From positions 62,001-126,000 of the forward strand of contig CAUEEP010000627.1 of assembly GCA_958450365.1 (NCBI GenBank): a stretch of DNA of 64,000 nt. Reading direction: 5' to 3'. This stretch comes from Mesorhabditis belari. Lineage: Eukaryota; Nematoda; Chromadorea; Rhabditida; Rhabditidae. The translations under genes were made by a program, and so were the position numbers. Shown piece after piece: positions 45,480-56,244 of this stretch (positions are counted from its first letter, which is position 1; every line of letters starts with the position of its first letter). The notes below the pieces were generated by a model, which made no database searches, was not told the DNA's origin, and was given only the letters and a program-made list of their open reading frames with translations.

Positions 45480-47062
45480 CGAATACACAGGGAATTCTTC
45501 AAAGAACCGCGTGATGAACGAGCCGAGCAAGATGCCAATAGGAGCTCGGTCAACGCTGAAGTTGAAGGATCTTCAAGTGAGTCGGATGAGCTACCTACAA
45601 AGAAAAAGAAAAAGGCGATTGATGTGAAAACGAAATTGGCTGTTGCAAAGATGGGCAATGATGTTTCGATCAAAGCAGCCGCTGCATTCTATAACATTGA
45701 TCGAAAATGTGTGCGTTCCTACATCAAACAACAAATCGAGCTTGAGAACGTCCATGGAAGACGCAAGAGACTCAATGGAGCCGGACGCCACTTGAACTCG
45801 GACGAGATTGATATCGGTTTGGCTGAATGGATACGGGATCGTCGAGCCGAGAAGAAACGAGTGACACGCCGGATTATCTGGAATGAAGCGGCCAATCGAT
45901 TCGAAAAAGCTGAAATCTCTTTCAAAAGAAGTCATGGCTGGATGGAGTCGTTCTTGAGGCGCCACCAACTTTCTTTGAGGGCACCAACAACAACTTGTCA
46001 AAAGCTGCCAAGCGAATTTGAGAAGGCCATCGTCGAGCACATTCTGAGGCTGAACAAGACAATCAAAGAAGGCGATTACAAGCACATTGTTGCTTGCGAT
46101 GAGACGGCGGTTTGGCTGGATGCTTCGACGAGCAAGTGCATCGAAGCGATTGGAGCCAAAGAAGTTGGTGTTCTCACCCGCGGCTACGAGAAAATGAATA
46201 TATCCGTGATGCTCACTGCTCGTTCCGATGGGAAAAAGTTGCGCCCTTTTGTCGTGATGCCTCGAAAAACGATGGACAAAAAAATCGAGACAAAGTTTCA
46301 ATCAAAGTTATTGCTCTGTTGGAAAGAGAAAAAACAAGTGCTTCGATAATGGAATCACGGCGGAATACTTGCAACGCTCTTTCGGTAGACTTGGATTCTT
46401 CAATAAAAAGGAACGATCACTCCCTTGTTTGGGATCAACACCCTGCCCACAAAAGTGAATCGACAAAGGAATGTCTAGAGAAGTTAAAGATGGATTGTGT
46501 CTATGTTCCCGGTGGCACGACAAAATATCTTCAGCCAGCCGACGTTTCATGGAATGCCCCATTCAAGGCCTACATTCGCCAGCAATACGAGGATTGGATC
46601 TTGATATCGGCTCCCGATTTGACGCGATCACGAAAAGACGGCACCGGCGGCGGGAACCCCAAGTCTCCATCAATGGAAATCTACTTGGGTTGGATCCTGG
46701 AAGCGTGGGGGCGAATTACCGAAGACATGATTCGAAAATCATTCAAGGCTTGTGGGATCGGCATTGCCTTAAATGGAGATGAAGATGATTTGATTAATTG
46801 TTTCAAGCCGGATGGACCGATTCCTTCAGGATTGCAGGTTCGATTTATTAATTTATTTATCTTTGTAATTATCGATTTAATCGATTCAATTATCTTTAAT
46901 CTATTGTACTTACAGGCGATGAGAAATGCTCGGACAGAGACGGAAATCGAGGACCTCTTGGAGCCACTCGCATCGACGGGATTTCAAGGACATCGAGGAA
47001 TTGATGATCAAGAAAATGATGAATTCATTGATTCGGATGTTTCTATTGATTTTGCTTGTTAG
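45480..47062 (+). pseudogene. Pogo/Tigger-like (DDE_1) transposase, two frameshifts
   Basis: Parts in order: basic N-terminus (PTKKKKKAIDVKTKLAVAKM), helix-turn-helix (SIKAAAAFYNIDRKCVRSYI), second DNA-binding part (KSHG-type FKRSHGWMESFLRRHQLS), ACDETAVWLDASTSK (first Asp), VMLTARSDGKKLRPFVVMPR; after one frameshift near 46340, CFDNGITAEYLQRSFGRLGF; after another near 46425, LVWDQHPAHKSE (second Asp) and LQPADVSWNAPFKAYIRQ (third). A 78-base GT-AG intron (46840-46917) is in frame and sits where the 35.9-kb relative has none. It ends DSDVSIDFAC. The start codon is uncertain: the open frame begins near 45477 without ATG. Confidence 0.88.
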
Positions 47063-50000
47063 TTGTTTTTGTTTTTTTGCTGTTAAATTTCCAAATGGTT
47101 AAAACCAATAAAAACTAAAGAAAAAGTTTGCTATTGAACAAATTATTTTAATGTATCCTGATTTGGTAACTTGAATAGTGGTGTAAAATAGTAACCCACC
47201 CTCTAATAGTGCCCCACCCTCTAATAGTGCCCCACCCTCTAATAGTGCCCCACCCTCTAATAGTGCCCCACCCTCTAATAGTACCCCACCCTAGAGGGGG
47301 AGGGAAAAAATAGTACCCCATGGGGTCCAATTACAGTATTTACGGTAGTAAAATTACATTAGACCAAAGAGAACAATTTTCACTCTTCAGAACCTCGTCG
47401 AGCACATCAGAGACAATCATCACAAGGCGATCGGATCGGCTTTCGCTGTGAGTTTTTGATAAGTAGTTTTGATAAGTAGTATCAAAGCCTGGTAGGTTAC
47501 AGTAACTTTTAGCACTTCAGTAAGACCTTTTAAACTTTTGGCTACAGCTATAGTTTGCAAAATCTCGACTACGATTGTTAGATCTTTCTTAGATCTTAGA
47601 GTTGCAGAGCGTTAGATCATTAGATCGTTAGAGCGATAGATCACTTCTAATCATTCGATCATTAGGTCGCTTCTAATCGCTTTAATCTTTGCACATAAAT
47701 TACTCGATGCTACAGTTACAGTACAGGATTTTTCAGCTAAAGTGAACAGAAAATCGATTAATTTCCTATTCTAGGCTACCTCTCAGCTCTACTTCGAGAA
47801 AGCGAGATCCGCCTCGAATGAAACCTTCGCAAAACTCTATGAACAAGTGGGTCAAGTTCAAGTTTATCTATGATAAATTAAAATTCACCTATTTACAAAT
47901 TAACAATTCAGATTACTTTTCTATATTTAGCTCGTTCGTTTACACAACCATCGCCCGATCAAACCGAACGAGTACAACGAGGCGATTCAGCACATCGTTG
48001 AAGAGACTTTTAAGGTTAAAATCTAGATTCAAAACTGATTCTAGATACTATATTTTAAGTCTTAGAGAGAAAGAAGATTATTATATTGAAGGTTTAACAT
48101 TACTTATCTAAAATCTCATTCAGGAGTATCAAACCCATCCGCTTTTCGGTTCAACCGAGCTAAAAGCAAAGGAATTCGAGAGTTTCCAACGGTCATTGCT
48201 GGTTTGTTTTTGAAACAAAACTTGATTCAAAAGTCCTCTAAATATGATACCTTTTAGGACCGATGCCACGAGAAAGAGGAAAATAATCGGCAACGCTACA
48301 GAGATGTGCAAATGGCCGATGCTGTTAATGGATCCTATGAGATTTATGAGAAAGAGATGAAGGTTTGTGAATGATCGAGTACGGTTGATGGGTAGGTAGG
48401 TTTGATGCAGGCTGTAAATGTGGTAGGTACTGTAGGCCAGGCACGGTAGGCCCTTACCCCTTTTAATCATCTTTTTTTTGAAATTCTTATTTAGCCAGAC
48501 TTCTTGGAGACTCTTCTCGGCAATAAAGAAAAAAAGATCAACTACGTCAATGAGCGCCACGCAAACGCTTTCCCAATGGCGATGGATAACTTTTAAAATG
48601 GTAAATGAGGCTAAAATATATAAGACTTTTAAATCAAACAAAACTTTTACTCTTTGAGTCCTTTCAGCCGTGAGCGATTTCCAAAACGAGCTCGAGCTGA
48701 TCGATTACAAGAGAGAATTGCTTAAAGAGATGATTACAGTAAGTTGATTAGGATTTTTCGATGAAAACAAAAAAGAAAGTTAATAATTAGTTAATACTTA
48801 ACAAATATTTAGCTTCGTTTCACCGACCTGCAAAACGACAATGCGATCATGGTGTTGCAAGTGAAAGTACGTGAAATGTTTGCTCAACTTGGTGAAGAGT
48901 ATGCAAGATTGCTCAAAGAGGTGAGGGGAAATTACAAGACTGAAAGGAATGACTGAAAGGAATCTATTATACTTGTGAACTTCTCCTTTATCCAATTCAA
49001 AACAATTTTAGCAAATCCCAATCGTGAAGAAACTCGAAGATGTGGACGGGATTTTACAGAAATCTCAAGAACTTCAGCAAGGTCGTTATGGGCTGAGTAA
49101 GGTTGGTGTTAAAGGTGGAAACTAAAAATTCACAAAGATTAATGAATTCTTTCATTTCCAGGCCGAATTTCTGAGTGAAGCGTCGATGAATTTGCCAAAT
49201 ATTGATCAAACAATGCTTGCGCAAATGCTCGACAATTACAAGGATTCTGTCAGTGTTGAATTCAGAGTAAGTACTAATACTTGTTACTTTAGTATTGTAG
49301 TAATTACTAATACTTGTTTGTTTAGCAATATCCAAGAATAACTCCGATTTCTAAAAGATACCTTTCTAAACAAACTGTCTTAATCAAACCATTAATTTAC
49401 ATTCAATCAGCCCAATTTTGATATCATTCGATCAGAAATCACAAAGCTCAGTCAATGATACAAAAATTGAATGAAAACTGGCGATATGATTACGGTAGTT
49501 TGTCTAGAATAAGTGCTTTTTAGAAAACATGCTGGACTTTTTCAATTTTAGAAGCACGAAAACGAGTTTGAGGCTCAAGTACGCACGCATCTCAATATGG
49601 AGAAATTGAAGGCGAAAATGGAGGGAATCCGTGCAAAACAACAAGAAACACAACGGAAATTCAATGATGAGAAAAGAAAAACACAAGATGAGCTCAATGA
49701 AATGCAAAAGAAATTGGGTAAATGTGCAATTCTTTTTTGGAAAAGATCCATTTTAGATCAAGAGAAACAGGCTCGCGAATCGGCCGAGAAGCACCAGGCA
49801 ATGCATCCAATGATCATGATGATGAAAGAGATGAATGAAAACTCGATGAGGTAAGAATAAGAGCTGAATTGTTAAACCTTTCAAATCACGAATAGAATCA
49901 AATAACTGCAGGAAAAGCTCATTGATTTCAATACAATCAGCTGTTTTAGTGTAGAACTTGGATAGGATTTATCCATCCATTTCTTTGTCTTTCTATTTAA

Positions 50001-50377
50001 GAAATGCTCCTTATGAAATGATTATTGTTGTATTTATAAATGCTAAAAGATTATAGAAATGAAAGACTTTCATTTTTTAGACACTTGGAACAAATGAGAG
50101 CTGATCGTGAGGAGCGGGAGAGACGGGAGCAACACCTTGCTGACGAGCGCGCTCATCAGCGTCAAGTCGAGTTGGAAATGCTTAGACAGGTAGAAATGAA
50201 TAAGAAAACAGATAATCAGATATTGTAAATATTTTTTACTTTTTATTTTCTATCTCTTAAACCAAGTCTTTCAGGAGCGAACGGAAAGGGAGCGCCGAGA
50301 GGTAGCTAGAGAAGCTCGGCTAGCTGAAATTGAGAATCACCGTCGTGCGCAAGAAAGGGTAAGCTTTGAATTTCCAA

Positions 50378-51215
50378 ATAAAGCCAGAAGCTAGACTTGG
50401 ATCTGATCAGCTCTGTCTTACACGCTCAATCCAATTGGAAACCCCTGCTATGACTTGGAACATCCCTAACTGCCGATAAGTTTAAAACCACTAAGCCTTA
50501 TGCGCTAGATCTGTTACGATCTTGAAGCAGCTTATATTGCTTCATATAAAGAGATAGTTAACTGTATGTAAATATAAATATCAAATAAAGCCAGAAGCTA
50601 GGCCTGATCAGCCGTCTTACAAGCTCAATCCAAATGGAACATCTCTGCCATAACTGACAATAAGTTAAGAACCATTACCACTAAGCCTTATGCGCTAGAT
50701 CGGCTATCTTCTTAAAGCAATTTATTGCTTTATCTAAAAACAGTACTAGACAAAAACACATGAAGTTTCGGATTTTTCCCCCCAACTTTGAAGCACTATA
50801 ACTCAAGAACTGTACATTGAACTCTATAAGTGCTATAGTGATTCGGAAAGCTTAAAACGAGATGTATAAAATGACATATTTGATTTTTTGATTTGCCTTT
50901 ATTTGATCAATTTCAAGACACGCAAAGTAGGATGTCACAAAATTCACTTTTTCAACACGCTTTTTCTTCTAGATTCCGCGTGTCAAAAAAGTGAATTTTG
51001 TGATACCCTACTTTGCGTGCCTTGAAATTGGTCAAAAATTAAAGCAAATCAAAAAATCAAATATGTCATCTTATACATCTCGTTTCAAGCTTTCAGAATC
51101 ACTATAATACTTTAATGTATAGTTCTTGAGTTATAGAGCTTCAAAGTTGGGGAAAAAATCCGGAACTTCATATGTTTTTGTCTAGTACTATAGATGGTTA
51201 ATTGTGTAAATATAA
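50378..51215. repeat. Tandem intron duplication, second copy split by a fold-back
   Basis: A unit of about 200 bases starting AATAAAGCCAGAAGCTAG occurs at about 50378-50582 and again from about 50583; the second copy is interrupted at 50742 and resumes after 51189 (TAGATGGTTAATTGTGTAAA). Confidence 0.8.
50742..51189. mobile_element. 450-bp fold-back element
   Basis: Both ends read AGTACTAGACAAAAACACAT-like sequence inward and the arms remain similar for about 200 bases, with a centre near 50950-50970. No coding. The tandem duplication it interrupts shows the empty site. Confidence 0.85.
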
Positions 51216-51396
51216 AAGTTCTTTTCTATGTATTACTTACATCTTTAAGGTAAAAAATCTTTAAAGTTTAACTTTAATCTCAAGCTTTCAGATACGACAA
51301 GAAGCAACCGATCGTTTGCGCCTAGCCGAGGAACGCCGTCGACAAGAGGCTATCGCTGCTCAAGAAAAACAAAAAGGATCATGTCGGCTCATGTAG

Positions 51397-52085
51397 ATAA
51401 AACTATTGGGTATTACCGTGCTGTTATTCTTATCGATAATCATTTCTAATAAAATATTTCACTGTTTCTTGCGTCTTTATTGTTCACTTATTGCTTAAAT
51501 TTCAATAACTAGATCGACTTTTAATGACTTTGATGCAAAAAGAAAAACAAGATGAGAATTTACTTTGATTTTGTTTCTTTAGTTTTGCTCTTTTCGTTTT
51601 GTTCCTTTAATTTTGTTCCTTTAATTTTGTTCCTTTAATTTTGTTCCTTTAGTTTTGTCCTTTAATTTTGTTCCTTTAGTTTTGTTTTTTAATTTTGTTC
51701 CTTTAGTTCCTTTAGTTTTGTTCCTTTAATTTTGTTCCTTTCGTTTTGTAACTCGTGCCTTTTGATTTAATACTTACAATCCTTACAATTCAATACTTAC
51801 AATTACAATTACAATTGCTACACAATTTTCATTTTTCTTGCTTCTTTCTTTCATCAGCAACAAATCGCTGTTATAAAAATGTAAAAATGTAAATATAAAA
51901 AAATGACGATAAGAGTTTCATTATTCTGAACGCAAATCTCTCAATTTCAGTTTTTATTTTAAGTTTTTTTTTTAAAATTTTAGTTTTTAAAAGAGGAAAG
52001 AGAATTATTGTAAACTTGCCAGCTGATCTAGGATCACGATTTTGAGCATAGCTTTTTCCTCATTTCATTTCGTATTGTTACCGAT
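51397..52085. other. AT-rich spacer with poly(A) signal candidates
   Basis: Downstream of the CRLM stop; TCTAATAAAATATT near 51447 is a plausible poly(A) signal for the plus-strand gene. Otherwise a simple repeat and T-rich DNA. Confidence 0.5.
51588..51755 (+). repeat. 14-bp tandem repeat TTTAATTTTGTTCC
   Basis: About ten units of TTTAATTTTGTTCC/TTTAGTTTTGTTCC with small variants follow one another. Confidence 0.9.
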
Positions 52086-53575
52086 ACCTTTTTTGGTGAC
52101 TTTATATTCGCTAATTATCGTCCCATTTCTTTAACTTCTCCTGTGTCAAAACTTTTTGAAATTATCATAAAAGATAAAATTTTTCAACATTTTGATAAGT
52201 ACAATCTTTTTTCTGACCAGCAGTTTGGCTTCCTTAAAAATAAATCCACAACATCTCAACTTATTTTAGCCTATAAGTCCTTTTTCAAAGCTTTAGATCA
52301 AAAAGAAAAATCTATTTCCCAACTAGAAGCCGTCTTCTTAGATTTTGCAAAAGCTTTTGATTCTGTTCCCATTGATCTTCTAATTCACAAACTGCATGCT
52401 TACCGGTTCAGCCCACTTGTAATTTCGGTCGTCAAAAATTTTCTTTCTCAGCGGACTTTCAAAGTAATTCTAAATAATGTTCTTTCTCCCTCTTTTGATT
52501 GTCCTAGCGGGGTTCCTCAGGGTAGTATTCTTGGTCCTCTTTTGTTTACTATCTATATTAATGGCCTGCCTAACTGTCCTTTCAAATCAAAAAATTCCTC
52601 CATCTGGCTCTATGCCGATGATGTTAAGCTTACGTTCAAAATTCCCATCGGAACTCAAGTAGCTTCGCTTGCGGCTGGAAAAGATGCAAACCATGACTTA
52701 GAACTTATTAATTTGTGGGCTAAAACGTGGAAGCTTTCCCTATCCCCTTCAAAATCTCAACATTTTTCCACTGGTAAATTCAGTTTCTCTTTGGTAATTA
52801 ACAATATTCCTATCAATTACATTAGTAAATTAGATTTTGTTAGAGATTTAGGTGTCCACATCTCTCCCCCTTTTAATTTCACTAAACATATTGAAATCAT
52901 TTGTCGAAAAGCTTCTTTTGTTTCTAGCCGTATTCTCAAATCAATTGTTCATCCTAACCTAAACTCTTACCGCAAATGCTTGACGACTTATATCCGGCCC
53001 ATCTTAGAATATGCTTCTATTGTTTGGTCTCCCGCGCACAAGTCTTTATTGAACGCTTGGAGAAAATTCAGAGGAGGTTCACAAAAGTAGCTTTATGGAA
53101 AATTGACTATTCTAAATATTCTAGTTTGATTTATGAGGAGAGACTTGCTTTTTTTGAACTAAAAACTTTACAGCATCGTCGCTTTGTCATTGATTTAGTC
53201 GAAACTTTCAAAATCCTCCGTTGTAAACAGATTAGCCCTTTGTTTATAGACTTTTTCAAATTTAAACCGCGGTCAGGGCCCAGAAGTGGCTCATTCCTTT
53301 TGCAAATTCCCTCTGCTTCCAATGCCTCTTTATCAAATTCATTTCCCGTTAGAGCCGCTAGATTATGGAACTTGCTCCCAAACGACATACGAGAAATTCA
53401 GTCGCTTTTCATATTCAAGAAACGTATCGATGCTTTAGATCTAGTGGCTCTTTGCCGTAAGTAATTGGCTTATTGATTTCAGTATGTATTGTATGATTAA
53501 GTATCACTGTGCATTTCTCTATGATTTCTTTCACTTTATCGTTTGAATAAAGTATTATTATATTATTATATAAAG
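52086..53575 (+). mobile_element. 5'-truncated LINE (CR1/jockey-like)
   Basis: The element starts inside the reverse-transcriptase domain (NYRPISLTSPVSKLFEIII) and continues through a 3' end rich in TATTATTATATTATTATA, typical of non-LTR elements that end in a short simple repeat. No endonuclease or first ORF remains. Confidence 0.88.
52100..53464 (+). pseudogene. LINE reverse transcriptase, one frameshift
   Basis: Motifs in order: NYRPISLTS, FGFLKNKSTTSQL, VFLDFAKAFDSV (motif A aspartate), SGVPQGSILGPLLFTIYING (motif B), WLYADDVKL (YADD catalytic pair), LGVHISPPFNFTKHI, then a thumb-like region (YIRPILEYASIVWSPAH). A frameshift near 53045 separates that from RLEKIQRRFTKVALWKIDYS and the C-terminus (DALDLVALCRK, stop 53462-53464). 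The catalytic core is intact but the ORF is broken and 5'-truncated. Confidence 0.92.
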
Positions 53576-53880
53576 TCTAGAAATTTAACAATTGTATTAT
53601 TTCAAAACAGAAAGCTAAGGGCAAGCTTATTTGGTGTTTAGATAATGGTTTGATTGGTATGAAATGTCACTATTTTTCCGATTCTTCGAATTCGCAAACA
53701 AATAAAGTCAAGAACACTTTTCTGAAAACAATGAAACCGGGTTTCCTCGGTTTTTGTTATTTCGAAATTTTGTCAACTGGCTATTGGAAATCTGCCACTT
53801 GGACATCTGCCACTTGTACATCTGCGACACGTTACATTGTACGAATTTCTACAAGAACATAATGGCCTGTAGTGTTCAGC
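53576..53880. other. Spacer between LINE and mariner remnant
   Basis: About 300 bases. A small direct repeat, ATCTGCCACTTGGACATCTG / ATCTGCCACTTGTACATCTG, lies near 53790-53825. Nothing else recognised. Confidence 0.4.
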
Positions 53881-54500
53881 TAATATTAAAAATGTTTATG
53901 TAAAAGGAGAAGCTCCATGTGCAAATTGGTTTGCTAAATTTCGTTCCGGGGATAAACGAAAACAAACTGAGGGGTCATCCAGCAGTTCAGCTAGATAATG
54001 CCAAGTTGCTCGAAATTTTTCAAACCAACGGGCTTCCTTCCTAATAGCAGAAGAGTTATTCGTTGATCATCGTCGAAAATTTGGATAAACCTGGGGCAAA
54101 ATTAGAGGCTTGGATTCGACATGGCTTAACAGAAACAACAGACTGACTTAAAAGACTTAACAGACACCCAGAAATGAAAACGCGATTCAATCAGCGCCGC
54201 TCACCTTTCTCGATTCGAGCGCAAATCGTTTTTACTCTTTACTTTGTGGCAAAGGATGAAAATGAATTCTAACTCTCAACTTTCAGTGAAAGCGTCATTG
54301 GGCGTCATTTAGCAAGATAACACTCAACTCAATCAAATACTCAGTCAAATCAGTCAAATCTTTGCTAGAGATCATCATAATGGCAGACCGCACGTTTCGA
54401 GGATGACTCGTTTTAAACTAAACTCAATGGGGGTGATTCCCATCCTGCATACAGCTCTAAGCTTGCGCCTTCTGATAACTATTGATTCCGAGTGATGAGC
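53880..54500 (+). pseudogene. Heavily decayed mariner transposase
   Basis: Recognisable pieces in three frames: ANWFAKFRSGDKRKQTEGSS, LDNAKLLEIFQTN, VENLDKPGAKLEAWIRHGLT, then NGRPHVSRMTRFKLNSMG (from the DNARPH region) and HPAYSSKLAPSDNY (from YSPDLAPSDYHLF). No ends found. Older than the other mariners here. Confidence 0.72.
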
Positions 54501-54699
54501 AATGATTTGATCAATAAACGTTTAATTTCGAATATGATGTGTCAAAAAGTGGCTTACGGATTAATTCGCATTAAAACCAAAAAATTTTCTACAAAAAAGG
54601 GTCTGCTCTTTGCCGGTGAAATGAGCTCAAAGTATCCAAAATAATGGAAAATATTGATAATGATTGCATGTAAAAGACTGAATAAATCAGTTGTTTATT

Positions 54700-56040
54700 C
54701 TTAGCGACATTCCATACCCATCAACCCAATAACAATGTTAGTTATTAAGCTATTTCCTGCCTGAATTGTAGATGATATTTGGAAGCTTCAGCAAAAAGAA
54801 TCTGTTCCTCGATATCTCGCCTTGTCGTCGTTTCTGCACATTTTCTCTTTGCTCCCGTTCTTCCTGTTCTCGCCTCTGAAATGAATTCTTGGAAACTATT
54901 TTACAAAACAAAAACATTTTTCTTTACCTTGAACTACTCTTTTATATCGCTCGGTAAAGCGATGTGGGTCTCGGTCGGGACGTTTAACGGAAGATCTCTG
55001 CGTACTCGTTCGTACTCGTTCAGCGTGCTCCACTCGCCGAAGCCTTTGTGTGGCTGAAAATTGGTTTTCTTTGTCAAGGTCCTTGTCATCTTTTTGAATA
55101 TTAAAGCTATCATTAGGGCTGTAAACTAGGCCAGGCCAGATTAAAGCTAGGCCAATGTCAGCCTCAACGAGTCCTCAGAACGTAGCCAAGTCAAGACAGG
55201 CCCGGAAAAATCGCTTTTATATCAATACTTTACCCATGTAAGCATGAAAAAGTGACAACGGAGCATTTCTTTGAAATAATCCTGATTAGAATGCAGACTG
55301 GTATGGGTTTATTGATTAGTTGTACCGGTAATTATCGACTCACCAGATAGTAAAAGAAAAATATCCAGTTGTCGACGAGCACTTTGTCAAGCAGCTTAGA
55401 CAATTCCCCATATTTATCATATTTATAAAGAGTCCTCGAGAAAAAGTCGCGTTTACTTTTCGAAAATTCGATGAGTGCCGAGATTTTTGCAATGCTCAAT
55501 GAGCGACACGCGAGCACATTCTGAAACTCCTAAAAGTTCAAAAGTTTTGAGATTACTTCAGGAAAGTTTGTTCTTCACTAGCATTTTCGACTGGCTTATT
55601 GACTTGGGGAAAATCTGATGTAAGTGACACTGAAGCTAACAAATCTCACACAAACCTCAGCCAACAACTCGTTGAACACATCTCCAACCTTTTGCGCACA
55701 AATTTTCTTCTTTGTTGGCTAAATTCGGCTTTCACTATATGGTCAGAAACTGATCAACTCACATTTTATTTCCGTCTTTGCAGTAATTTTCGCTTGAGCT
55801 TTTGCGCGTCCGTCCATTTTGGGTTCTCCGTACGACGAATGAGCTCATTCTAAAGTTAAAACAGCCCAATTTCCGGACGTGGATTCACAATGGATCCAAA
55901 AATAGTCAAAGATATAATAGACAATATTCATTTGAGCAAAAGTTCAACATTTTTGATTTTTTCAAAAAATCCAATCATCCAAAGCTCCATGAACACAAAC
56001 TTCGTATCGCCGAACATTGACCTCAATTTCATGGTGTTCT
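54700..56040 (-). pseudogene. Partial duplicate of the unknown helical gene
   Basis: Matches 32600-30060 without the Tc1 element. Exons on the minus strand: about 56040-55985 (HHEIEVNVRRYE), about 55860-55780 (NELIRRTENPKWTDAQKLKR), about 55730-55660, about 55535-55335 (ISALIEFSKSKRDFFSRTLY), about 55054-54930 (NEYERVRRDLPLNVPTETH, followed by TAG) and about 54880-54745 (RREQEEREQRENVQKRRQ). The 5' exons are replaced at 56045 by a GT microsatellite, and an in-frame TAG replaces Trp in IKEWF. Likely non-functional. Confidence 0.7.
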
Positions 56041-56044
56041 CGCA

Positions 56045-56125
56045 TGTATGTATGTGTATGTGTATATGAGTATGTGTGTGCATGCGTGTGTCTCTGTACG
56101 TGTGTCTGTGTGTGTCTGCAATTTT
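56045..56125. repeat. GT-rich microsatellite at a duplication border
   Basis: TGTATGTGTATGTGTATATG-type sequence; its inverted counterpart is the ACACACGCAGACAC tract at about 26920-26985. Confidence 0.85.
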
Positions 56126-56244
56126 AGTTCCATTCCATTTTGGGAATATTCAGCTGTGATAAATTTTTCTTATTTGGTTTAGAAAAGTTATACAAAGTTT
56201 TATTGGGTTAAAAATCATAGAAAAGATTTCTCAAATATAACATT

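Larger units (their letters stand above)
44960..47345 (+). mobile_element. Pogo-like element with CCCCACCCTCTAATAGTG arrays
   Basis: Ends CCGTAAATACTGTAATTGGA match inverted, flanked by TA at 44958-44959 and 47346-47347. Inside each end is an array of the 18-base unit CCCCACCCTCTAATAGTG/A: about four on the left and six on the right, inverted relative to each other. The 2386-base element carries a transposase and sits in an intron of the GTPase-less GBP copy without touching its splice sites. Confidence 0.93.
43402..51396 (+). pseudogene. A-type GBP copy lacking the GTPase domain, with a premature stop
   Basis: Exons 43402-43455 (MSDNRFSSSENDWKSKLT), 43519-43581, 43840-43905, 44351-44413, 44532-44667, 44751-44872, 47391-47447, 47775-47846, 47931-48014, 48124-48201, 48258-48362, 48495-48600, 48668-48738, 48813-48920, 49012-49101, 49162-49266, 49552-49717, 49757-49850, 50081-50189, 50275-50358 and 51292-51396. 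Exons 2-3 and all from 44532 on match the 14.9-kb gene in order, and most have identical lengths. The stretch that should hold P-loop, DTQG and VRD exons is absent: only about 450 bases separate 43905 and 44351, with one possible extra helical exon near 44064-44166. TAA at 48594-48596 stands where the intact gene has GAA. The end CRLM is still a CaaX box. It is either a decaying gene or a truncated helical protein of about 410 residues. Confidence 0.82.

Noticed and set aside
45591..46301. 236-codon minus-strand frame
   Set aside because: It is the antisense shadow of the pogo-like transposase.
47148..47330. Repetitive WGTIRG peptide frame
   Set aside because: Translation of the subterminal 18-base array, not a protein.
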